From assembly GCA_029959085.1 (NCBI GenBank), contig JARWIR010000005.1:34279350-34343349 (forward strand): a stretch of DNA of 64,000 nt, given 5' to 3'. The translations under genes and the position numbers were made by a program. Positions 56,023-64,000 of this stretch are shown piece after piece (within the stretch, counting starts at the first letter, position 1; every line of letters starts with the position of its first letter). The notes beneath the pieces are model-generated. The model was not told where the DNA came from. It saw only the letters and a program-made list of their open reading frames with translations, and did not search any database. Source of the stretch: Nemophila menziesii (Eukaryota > Streptophyta > Magnoliopsida > Boraginales > Hydrophyllaceae).

Positions 56023-57576
56023 TGTCTCCCTAATTGTTCTTATTTTAGACCCTTGGGAGACATCATTTTTGGTGTTTATTTAATTAATTAGATAGACTTT
56101 TGGACTAAATATTCAATAATCCGGAATTACCTTTTTATTTCTAGCATTTTTAATTTATTAAACTTTTGCGCGTAATATTGGTATTTTTAGTGTAAAGTTT
56201 ACAGGTTTTAAATGTTAGCTAGGAGAGGAATCCGAGGAGAAGGTCAAAGATCGTGAATTAGAGTCAAGACTTGAAGACAAATCCCGAAGATATTATTTTT
56301 AGAGCTGAAAATCCACTTTCCAGGCCATAGATTGCTGATTTCGAGGTGCTTAAGCGATGATTTAGCCGCTGACCTTTGAAGAGAAATCATTCCTTATCGA
56401 GTTACGGAACTTTACCAACTGGAATGAGGTCAATCGGAGTTGTAACGCATCGGGAAAAGCTGTTTTAGTGAAGGCCTATCATCAGTTACGGGATTTTGGG
56501 CTTAGAAAGTGGGCTTGGACATTTAATTAGGCTTTTATTTTCTGGTCCAAGCCCTAATCCGAATTTTTACTTATAAAAGGAGGTCTGGACTTCTATTTTT
56601 CACACAATTCACATTCCACAAGATAAAACACCAGAGAGAAGCAACAGAAGGAAGAAAGAAGAAGCTACAAGAGCTGGAGTGGGTCTATAGCTCCGTTCGT
56701 AGTCATTCCAATTCCGGAAATTAGGTTCTTTTCGTATTTTAATTTTGTAAACAATATGAATTCCATTTCTTTTTATTTCGTTTTTAATTTTAATATGAGC
56801 TAAATTTCTATTAGTGCTTGAGAACAAACAATGGGTGAATCCTGATTTTATATTATAACGAATGTTGAATTTGGGTTTTTATTGAATTAAACTAAATTAG
56901 GTCTTTTACTTTTTTCGACAATTTGTGAATGTTTACTGATTTTAGAGTCGCGAACTAAAATTAGGTATTAGTATCTAAACTATTCCATATATGTGGCGTA
57001 TGGATCATCCTGACGGGGGGTTTAGATGCAGAAATAGTTGTTCAATCTAGGATAAAAGCTATTGATTCTGACGAACTTAGTTAATCCTAGGGCCAATGTG
57101 GTAATAAATCTTAATCATCCAACGGTGGATCATATTTACCCTGACGGGACTAGTGACACTTTAGGATTGCCTTATAGTCCACCCTGACGGGGGTATAAGG
57201 ATATTAGAATCCCGACCATTGTAATTGACTGATTTAACCCTTAAACAACATAAGTTAGAAAGTAAAATTAGGAGGATCCTTGCGTTCTCAAGTACTACAT
57301 CTCATATTGCGTTTTCATACATTTTACTTGCGTCTTATCTTTTACTTGCATTATTATTTTATCTTTCATTTAGTTATAATAAACAAAACCAAAACAAACA
57401 ATTTATCCTCTTTCATTTTCATAAGTGCATCAATCGCTATTTGCATAAACATTGTGATCAACCATCCGTCCTTGGAACGAATCTGATTATCAGAATTACT
57501 ACTTGGGACAACCGTACACTTGCGGTTGTGGTTCGATTATTTATTGCATTTATTTAGAACACACAAAGGACCACCA
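56020..57576 (+). repeat. Athila 5' LTR
   Basis: 1557 bp, TGATGTCTCCC to GGACCACCA, with an inverted partner of the start (GGGAGACATCA) within the first 50 bases and a TATA box (TATAAAA) at 56572-56578. Several CCTGACGGG units lie between 57000 and 57200. Confidence 0.9.
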
Positions 57577-57582
57577 AGTTTT

Positions 57583-57600
57583 TGGCGCCGCTGCCGGGGA
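57583..57600 (+). promoter_or_regulatory. Primer-binding site, tRNA-Asp type
   Basis: TGGCGCCGCTGCCGGGGA, 6 bases after the LTR end, identical to the sites of the elements at 14892 and 50230. Confidence 0.9.
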
Positions 57601-57709
57601 CGGTAGCGTGTGACCACGGTGTTTATCCTTTAGTGATAAGTGCATTTATTTTATTTTATCAGTTTTACGCTTTTTGTTTGTTAGCTTTTTCAGGTTTTAG
57701 GTTTGGTGT

Positions 57710-60700
57710 ATGCGAAGAAGGCTATTCAAGGATCTAGAGCCAACACCTCCGATCCTTAGTAATCCAGAATCGTTGATCAGACTTGCGAACAGAAGAAGAA
57801 GAGAACGAGAAGCTTTAGAAATAGAAGAATTAAGTAACAGAATGGAGAATATCATTATTCAAGGTCAACAGAATGGACAAGGCCAGTTAGATGCAAATGG
57901 CCAACCTTTAGCTCCAGGCGTTATTCCTCAAGTTCAACCATTACACCCTAATCCTCCAGTCCAGTTCGTAATGAATCAAGATCCATGGTTCACTAATGGC
58001 CCTCTAGAAATCCCATTTCATGCTCCTGCTATAGGAGTAGGCGCTCCAGATATTAATGTTCCGCGATTCCGTCCAGATTCGGGTATGTTAGCGCAATTTC
58101 AAAATTTTGGGAATTTTCGTGGAAGACCTTCTGAAGATCCTATTAGAGCGGTTCAGAAATTCAAACAAATTTGTGATTCTTACATCACACAAGGCGTCTC
58201 TAGAGAGCAGATGTATTTTGCAGCATTCAAATTCTTTGTCATAGATGGAGCAAGCGAATGGCATGATACACAAGATCCGACGAAGATAACAAATTGGGAC
58301 CAATTAGAAGCCGCATTTTTCGATAGGTATTATCCGAGCAATATGAGGTTAGATGCTGAATTGGAGTTGACTAATTTTCGTCAAGAATACGATGAGACTG
58401 TGGGTAAGAGTTGGACTAGATTTCAGATGTGTTTGCGTAGAGTTCCAAATCATGGTTTTTCAGAATTACAGCAGTTAAAGATTTTTTATAGAGGCCTTGA
58501 TGGAACTTCGAGAGAAAAGTTAGATACGTTATGTGGTGCAGGTTTCCTTCAAGTTCAACCAGCTCATGCCAAAATTATTTTAGAACGAACAGTCAAGAAC
58601 GAAGTTGGTTGGAAATCAGTGAGAACACCTGTTAAGGGTGTTAATAATGTTGACATAGAAGAGAAATTTGCTACCTTTGAAACGAAGATTCAAAACACTT
58701 TGGAGCAACAATTAAAGCAGCTTACTTTAGCTGTAAAAGAAGGATTTTCGGGTAAGAAAGTAGCTGTGCAAGCTGCACAAGAGGTTTATATGTGTTCCGT
58801 TTGTAGAGTTGATGATCATGATGAAGAGAATTGTCCGAATAATCAAGAATCAGTGATGTTTATGTCCAACAGAGGTAATTTTAATTCGAGTGGTAATGGA
58901 TATCAACCTAACAGAAACCATCCTGGGTTTCAATATTCGAATCCTAATGGGGCAGCCAATCCTACATATGCGTATCAGCCGCGTCCCCAAGGTAATAACT
59001 ATAATCCTAGACCACAAAACAATTATCAAGGAGGACAGAATCAGAATACTTATGTACCAAGACAAGTTCCTCAGAATACTTACGATGAAACGCTAAACCA
59101 GAAAGCTTTACCTGCCCATCCACAAGAAGGGGTACTCACCCTTCAGAAAACTGTTGAAAATTTGATTGCTCTACAAGCACAAGCGATGGAACGTCAGAAC
59201 GCAGCAATAGAACGTCAGAACGCTGCAATAGAAAGACAAAATGCAGCTGAAGCAAATATGAAGATGTTCCAGAATCAGCTGAGTCAAATCAGTAAACAGC
59301 TCAATCAACGTCCACAAGGACAACATCCAAGCGATACCGAAAATCCATCACAACGTGAAGATTGTAAAGCTGTTACCTTGAGAAGTGGCAAGAACCTTCT
59401 CCCACCTCCTTTTCCCGTTATGAAAGAGAAAGAAGTTCCGAGAAAAGAAAAGGAAGTGGGTGAGAAAGAAAATGAGAAAGAAAATGAGAAGGAAGATGAA
59501 GTTGAAGAAATAGTAAGGCCAAGAGAGGCTTCGAAGAAGAAAGATGATAGTATGGTAAATCGCCCTCCACCACCGTTTCCATCACGAGTTCAGAAAAAGG
59601 GTGATTTGGGTGATTTTCAGAAATTCTTTAATAGGGTGAGGGGTCTAAGTATTAATATTCCGTTATTAGAGGCGATTCGAGATATTCCTAAGTATACGAA
59701 GTTTTTGAAGAGGGCCCTCACTAATAAAAGGCCCTACTGTGATAATGAGATGATTGGCCTTCCTGAAGAGTGTAGTGCGATTTGCCAGAGTAAATTACCT
59801 CCGAAGTTAGTTGATCCGGGGAGTTTCACGATTCCCATATCAATTGGAGAAGAATGGAAGGGAAAGGCGCTATGCGATTTGGGGGCAAGCATCAACTTGA
59901 TGCCCAAGTCAGTCTTTGATAAGCTTAAAATTGGAAATGCAAGACCCACCTCTATGGTCTTGCAAATGGCGGACAGGTCTCTTGCTCATCCTGAAGGCCG
60001 TATTGAGGATGTTCTTGTTAAGGCAGGTACACTTATATTTCCTGTTGATTTCGTAATTCTTGAATACAATGCAGATAGAAATGTCCCCATTATTTTGGGT
60101 AGACCCTTCCTAGCTACAGGGAGGACATTGATCGATGTAGAGAATGGCGAATTGACAATGAGGATACAAGATGAGGAAGTGAAATTCAATGTATTTCGAG
60201 CTATGAAATTCCCAGATTCTCAGGAAGATTGCTTCAGAATGGATGTAGTAGAGCAAGCATTGCAAGAGGTATTTAATTGTTTAAATTTTGATGATATCTT
60301 GCAGGCTGCTTTGACATTAGATTCACCTGAGATGATGGAGGAGCTTACAGAAACAGTGGCAGCTCTCAATTCTGAAAATCCGAAATATAGGCGTCTTGCC
60401 TATGAACCTGTGAGAGAACCGGGGGAGATTATTCCTAAAAAGAAACCTTCAATTGAATCTCCTCCGGAGTTGGAAGAAAAACCATTGCCAGCACACTTGA
60501 GGTATGCTTATTTGGGTACTAATGAAACTCTACCTGTTATTGTTTCAGCTAATTTAACAGGTCCTCAAGAAGATAAACTGTTGCGTGTGTTAAGAGCCAA
60601 CAAAGAAGCAATAGGTTGGACAATTGCCGATATCAAAGGCATTAGTCCATCCTATTGTCAACACAAAATCATACTCGAAGATGTTAATGCACGCTCAGTT

Positions 60701-63391
60701 GAAGGTCAGAGAAGATTAATGCCAACCATGAAGGATGTGGTGAAGAAGGAGGTGATTAAGCTTTTAGATGCGGGGATTATTTATCCCATTTCGAGCAGTG
60801 AATGGGTGAGCCCAGTTCAGTGTGTACCGAAGAAAGGAGGAATTACAACAATTCTTAATGACAAAAATGAGGCGATCCCTTCAAGAACAGTAGTTGGTTG
60901 GAGAGTTTGCATGGATTACAGAAAGCTGAATAAGGCCACCAGGAAAGATCATTTCCCCTTGCCCTTCATTGATCAAATGTTAGATAAATTAGCCGGAAGA
61001 GAGTACTATTGCTTCTTGGATGGCTACTCCGGGTACAATCAGATTTACGTGGCTCCAGAAGATCAACATAAGACTACCTTTACATGCCCATTTGGTACTT
61101 TTGCATATCGCAGAATGCCATTTGGGTTGTGTAACGCTCCCGCTACTTTTCAAAGGTGTATGATGGCCATCTTCTGGGACATGATAGATAATTTCCTTGA
61201 AGTGTTCATGGATGATTTCTCCGTGTTTGGTGATGATTTTGATATATGTTTGGATAACTTGGAGAAAGTGTTAGTGCGATGCAAGGAAACAGATTTGGTG
61301 CTCAACTGGGAGAAGTGTCACTTCATGGTTCGCGAAGGTATTGTTCTGGGTCACAAAGTTTCGAGTGTTGGTTTAGAAGTTGATAGAGCAAAGATAGAGG
61401 TAATTAAAACTCTTCCCCCTCCTGTTTCTGTTAAAGGGGTAAGGAGTTTTCTTGGCCATGCTGGCTTTTATAGGCGTTTTATTAAAGATTTTTCTAAGAT
61501 TGCTAAACCGTTATGCAACTTACTCGAAAAGGATTGCAAATTCCTTTTTGATGAAGCTTGTTTAACGGCCTTCAAAGCAATCAAAGAAAAGCTTATTTCT
61601 GCTCCTATAGTGTTACCTCCAGATTGGAATTTACCGTTTGAGGTTATGTGTGATGCGAGTGATTTGTGTATGGGAGCTGTATTAGGACAGAGGAAAGAGA
61701 AAGTCTTTCATTCTATTTACTATGCTAGTAAAACTTTTAGTGGTGCTCAGATTAATTACACAGTTACAGAAAAAGAGTTGCTAGCAGTTGTCTATTCGTT
61801 TGATAAATTTCGCTCTTATCTTCTTGGAGCGAAAGTTATTGTTTATACAGATCATTCCGCGATTAGATTTCTTATGGAGAAGAAAGATGCGAAACCAAGG
61901 TTAATCAGATGGGTGTTATTACTTCAAGAATTCGATTTAGAGATCAAGGATAGAAAGGGTTGTGAGAATCAAGTTGCAGATCATCTATCGAGGTTAGAGG
62001 GTTCAGAGTTGAATAGTGGTACTGAAGCAGTTAGAGAAGCCTTCCCTGATGAGAATTTGTTCGTTGTTCGAGATTATGAAGCTCCGTGGTATGCTGATAT
62101 AGCTAATTTAGTGGTGAGTGGTGTTTTCCCTGAAGGTTCTACCTATCAAGAAAGAAAGAGATTAGCTCATCGTGCTAGACAGTTCTTTTGGGAGGATCCT
62201 TTCCTCTACAAAGTTTGTGCTGATCAAATGATACGAAGATGTGTAGCGAGGGAAGAAACACAAGCCATTATAGCTGGGTGCCATGATTCATTATATGGAG
62301 GACATTTCAAGGGAGATAGAACTGCTGCTAAGGTATTCCAATCAGGTTTTTACTGGCCTTCTGTTATTAAAGATTGTCATGAATATGTCAAGAGATGTTC
62401 GAGATGCCAGTTTACCGGAAACATATCCAAGAGGGATGAGATGCCACGTAATAATGTATTAGAGGTTGAGATATTCGATGTTTGGGGCATAGACTTCATG
62501 GGTCCCTTCGTTCCTTCAAATGGTAACCTTTATATACTATTAGCTGTTGATTATGTTTCTAAGTGGGTAGAAGCGGTGGCTTTACCTACCAACGATTCAC
62601 GAGTGGTGATTAAGTTCTTGAAATCACATATCTTCACTAGACATGGCACACCTAGAGTGATTATTAGCGATGGAGGTACCCATTTCGTTAATAGATATTT
62701 GCAGACTGTTCTAGAGAAGTATGGAGTCAGACACCGTGTATCTACTGCATACCATCCACAATCCAATGGTCAAGCTGAAGTTTCGAATCGTGAAGTCAAA
62801 TCAATCCTAGAGAAGACCGTTGGTCCTACAAGAAAAGATTGGTCAATGAAGTTAGATGATGCGTTGTGGGCCTATCGTACTGCGTTTAAGACTCCAGTTG
62901 GTGCATCTCCCTATCGTATGGTGTATGGTAAGGCTTGTCACTTACCTTTAGAGCTTGAAATGGGTGCCTATTGGGCAATTGCGCAGTTGAACTTAGATCC
63001 TATCTTAGCTGGAAAGAATCGTATGATGAAGCTTAATGAACTCGATGAATTCCGATTGCATGCTTATGAAAAGGCTAAACTTTACAAAGAAAACACAAAG
63101 AAATGGCATGACAATCGGATTCGTCCAAAGAACTTTGAAGTAGGGCAAAAAGTATTAAAGTATAATTCGAAGTTCAGCAATTTTCCGGGTAAGTTAAGAT
63201 CTAAGTGGTCAGGTCCATACATAGTGACCAAAGTTACACCTCATGGGGCGATAGAAATAGAACATCCGCTAGAGAACCGTACCTTTATGGTTAATGGTCA
63301 CAGATTAAAGATATACCATGGAGGTGAAGATACCAATCGCTCGGAAGATCCACATCCCGGGGAGGTCATGTACCTCCGCGAGACTCCTTAG
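57710..63391 (+). CDS. Athila gag-pol polyprotein, 1893 residues, intact
   Basis: One frame without stop or frameshift. The capsid domain is at about residues 110-300, followed by a CCHC knuckle with C362, C365, H370 and C375. An Asn/Gln-rich stretch and a heptad repeat (ERQNAAI) are near 490-515, and a Glu/Lys-rich linker follows. The aspartic protease has DLGA at D723. RT has [21 protein letters not shown] and the catalytic FMDD at 1166-1169. RNase H has its first Asp at 1315, then EKELLAVV and VYTDHSAI. The integrase has an HHCC finger, D1595, D1654 and E1690 (D35E), and a C-terminal segment ending near [11 protein letters not shown]. All catalytic residues I can check are present, so the copy may be autonomous. 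Start: the first Met after the primer site with frame support. The product makes particles in the cytoplasm and integrates cDNA in the nucleus. Confidence 0.96.
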   Translation: MRRRLFKDLEPTPPILSNPESLIRLANRRRREREALEIEELSNRMENIIIQGQQNGQGQLDANGQPLAPGVIPQVQPLHPNPPVQFVMNQDPWFTNGPLEIPFHAPAIGVGAPDINVPRFRPDSGMLAQFQNFGNFRGRPSEDPIRAVQKFKQICDSYITQGVSREQMYFAAFKFFVIDGASEWHDTQDPTKITNWDQLEAAFFDRYYPSNMRLDAELELTNFRQEYDETVGKSWTRFQMCLRRVPNHGFSELQQLKIFYRGLDGTSREKLDTLCGAGFLQVQPAHAKIILERTVKNEVGWKSVRTPVKGVNNVDIEEKFATFETKIQNTLEQQLKQLTLAVKEGFSGKKVAVQAAQEVYMCSVCRVDDHDEENCPNNQESVMFMSNRGNFNSSGNGYQPNRNHPGFQYSNPNGAANPTYAYQPRPQGNNYNPRPQNNYQGGQNQNTYVPRQVPQNTYDETLNQKALPAHPQEGVLTLQKTVENLIALQAQAMERQNAAIERQNAAIERQNAAEANMKMFQNQLSQISKQLNQRPQGQHPSDTENPSQREDCKAVTLRSGKNLLPPPFPVMKEKEVPRKEKEVGEKENEKENEKEDEVEEIVRPREASKKKDDSMVNRPPPPFPSRVQKKGDLGDFQKFFNRVRGLSINIPLLEAIRDIPKYTKFLKRALTNKRPYCDNEMIGLPEECSAICQSKLPPKLVDPGSFTIPISIGEEWKGKALCDLGASINLMPKSVFDKLKIGNARPTSMVLQMADRSLAHPEGRIEDVLVKAGTLIFPVDFVILEYNADRNVPIILGRPFLATGRTLIDVENGELTMRIQDEEVKFNVFRAMKFPDSQEDCFRMDVVEQALQEVFNCLNFDDILQAALTLDSPEMMEELTETVAALNSENPKYRRLAYEPVREPGEIIPKKKPSIESPPELEEKPLPAHLRYAYLGTNETLPVIVSANLTGPQEDKLLRVLRANKEAIGWTIADIKGISPSYCQHKIILEDVNARSVEGQRRLMPTMKDVVKKEVIKLLDAGIIYPISSSEWVSPVQCVPKKGGITTILNDKNEAIPSRTVVGWRVCMDYRKLNKATRKDHFPLPFIDQMLDKLAGREYYCFLDGYSGYNQIYVAPEDQHKTTFTCPFGTFAYRRMPFGLCNAPATFQRCMMAIFWDMIDNFLEVFMDDFSVFGDDFDICLDNLEKVLVRCKETDLVLNWEKCHFMVREGIVLGHKVSSVGLEVDRAKIEVIKTLPPPVSVKGVRSFLGHAGFYRRFIKDFSKIAKPLCNLLEKDCKFLFDEACLTAFKAIKEKLISAPIVLPPDWNLPFEVMCDASDLCMGAVLGQRKEKVFHSIYYASKTFSGAQINYTVTEKELLAVVYSFDKFRSYLLGAKVIVYTDHSAIRFLMEKKDAKPRLIRWVLLLQEFDLEIKDRKGCENQVADHLSRLEGSELNSGTEAVREAFPDENLFVVRDYEAPWYADIANLVVSGVFPEGSTYQERKRLAHRARQFFWEDPFLYKVCADQMIRRCVAREETQAIIAGCHDSLYGGHFKGDRTAAKVFQSGFYWPSVIKDCHEYVKRCSRCQFTGNISKRDEMPRNNVLEVEIFDVWGIDFMGPFVPSNGNLYILLAVDYVSKWVEAVALPTNDSRVVIKFLKSHIFTRHGTPRVIISDGGTHFVNRYLQTVLEKYGVRHRVSTAYHPQSNGQAEVSNREVKSILEKTVGPTRKDWSMKLDDALWAYRTAFKTPVGASPYRMVYGKACHLPLELEMGAYWAIAQLNLDPILAGKNRMMKLNELDEFRLHAYEKAKLYKENTKKWHDNRIRPKNFEVGQKVLKYNSKFSNFPGKLRSKWSGPYIVTKVTPHGAIEIEHPLENRTFMVNGHRLKIYHGGEDTNRSEDPHPGEVMYLRETP

Positions 63392-63966
63392 AAGCGTGAG
63401 GTAAACCGTCGAGCTTAACGACGTTAAACAAAAGCCAATTACTTGTATATTAGCTGAGTTTTTCTATTTTTGCAATCTAGATTAGTTTGATTTTCGTAAT
63501 TTTATTGTTTTTATTAAGAAATGAGGAAGGGTAGTAGTTTTTGATGATTTCAGGGGTAAAAAGGACTTGAGTTTGGGGTCGATTTGGCGAAAACAGAAGA
63601 AAAAGAGGTTGGAGGTCCAGGAGAAACCGGGAACCCGCATTCCACAGAACCGGGTACCCGGTTTTGGTGCTGTAATTTCTGAAATTCCCTGACCCAGCGT
63701 CTTGGTGGCTTGCGTTTTCGTGCGTTTTGATTCGCGCCATCGACACAAATCCGGGTACCCGCATTTGGCAGAACCGGGTACCCGGTTTCGGAGCTGTAAA
63801 CACCCAAAAGTTCTGACCCGGCGTTTTGAGTTGCTGCGTTTTGGCGCGTTTTGATTCGCGCCAGCGAGAAAATCCGGGAACCCGCATTCCACAGAACCGG
63901 GTGCCCGGTTTCGGCGAAGAAAATCCCTGACCCCGCGTCTTGGGGTCCAGCGTTTTGGTGCGTTTC

Positions 63967-63999
<33 letters not shown>

Positions 64000-64000
64000 A
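63392..64000 (+). repeat. Athila region after pol: shared block, 123-bp repeat, A tract
   Basis: Just after the stop codon, a block at 63398-63437 containing GTCGAGCTTAACGACGTTAA is shared with the element at 47214-47253, also right after its pol. From about 63610 to 63968 a unit of 123-124 bp recurs 2.7 times (CCCGCATT at 63634, 63758 and 63881). Each unit holds ACCGGGTACCCGGT, a perfect 14-bp palindrome in two of the three copies. A run of about 29 A follows near 63967-63995. Minus-strand frames across this stretch follow the repeat period and are not considered genes. Confidence 0.85.

Larger units (their letters stand above)
56020..64000 (+). mobile_element. Athila-like Ty3/gypsy element with intact gag-pol, 3' end outside window
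   Basis: 5' LTR, tRNA-Asp primer site, an open gag-pol frame and a GC-rich 3' region are present in canonical order. It sits inside the copia gag-pol frame, so it is the younger of the two. The five bases before it (TCTCT) are the expected left half of the target duplication. Confidence 0.93.

Noticed and set aside
63477..63968. Three overlapping minus-strand frames of 85-163 codons
   Set aside because: They follow the 123-bp tandem repeat in different phases. Repeat structure without internal stops explains them.

Overview
The window looks like gene-poor, repeat-rich nuclear DNA of a flowering plant, most likely a eudicot. It is AT-rich and built almost entirely of plant transposable elements: Athila-like Ty3/gypsy, Tat-like Ty3/gypsy, Ty1/copia, L1-type LINEs with a C-terminal RNase H, CACTA, hAT-type and foldback MITEs, and tRNA-derived SINEs. 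No rRNA, CRISPR or bacterial-style operon is present. I recognise one plausible intact host gene, a small secreted peptide of the IDA/IDL type at 34945-35196 (+), and one decayed host-gene fragment, a receptor-like kinase at 52023-52233 (-).

Layout from left to right. 1-1400: a 73-bp tandem repeat and an unassigned, LTR-like stretch. 1414-3900: decayed LINE (+). 4736-5765: a cluster of short SINE copies with clear target-site duplications. 6353-7868: Athila-type 3' LTR (+) with polypurine tract. 7925-10870: decayed Tat-like gypsy pol (-). 13386-16040: 5' LTR, primer-binding site and gag of an Athila element (+), cut off and joined to a LINE 3' end (16040-17350). 17970-18890: foldback element carrying a GGT microsatellite. 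19170-20055: another SINE and a degenerate AACCTT hexamer array, abutting a copia LTR and gag remnant (20056-22500). 22560-25640: decayed LINE (+) split by a 470-bp inverted-repeat element. 26313-27010: hAT-type MITE with a perfect 8-bp duplication. 27405-34350: long LINE (-) interrupted by a solo Athila-type LTR with a 5-bp duplication.

The peptide gene follows (34.4-35.7 kb), then a CACTA transposon (35700-42042) with two minus-strand genes and one missing end. This is fused to a rearranged Athila derivative (42043-52022, minus) with the order internal-LTR-internal-LTR. To its right a receptor-kinase pseudogene fragment is interrupted by a copia element with a very short LTR (52234-56019). 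That copia element is in turn interrupted at 56020 by an Athila element (+) whose 1893-aa gag-pol frame is uninterrupted and which runs off the window end.

The main story is therefore nested insertion. The 56-kb Athila copy, with all catalytic motifs present, looks youngest; the LINE and Tat remnants look oldest. These ages are inferred from intactness and nesting only, as no divergence could be computed. Element boundaries are given to the base where a duplication, LTR end or terminal repeat fixes them and are approximate elsewhere.
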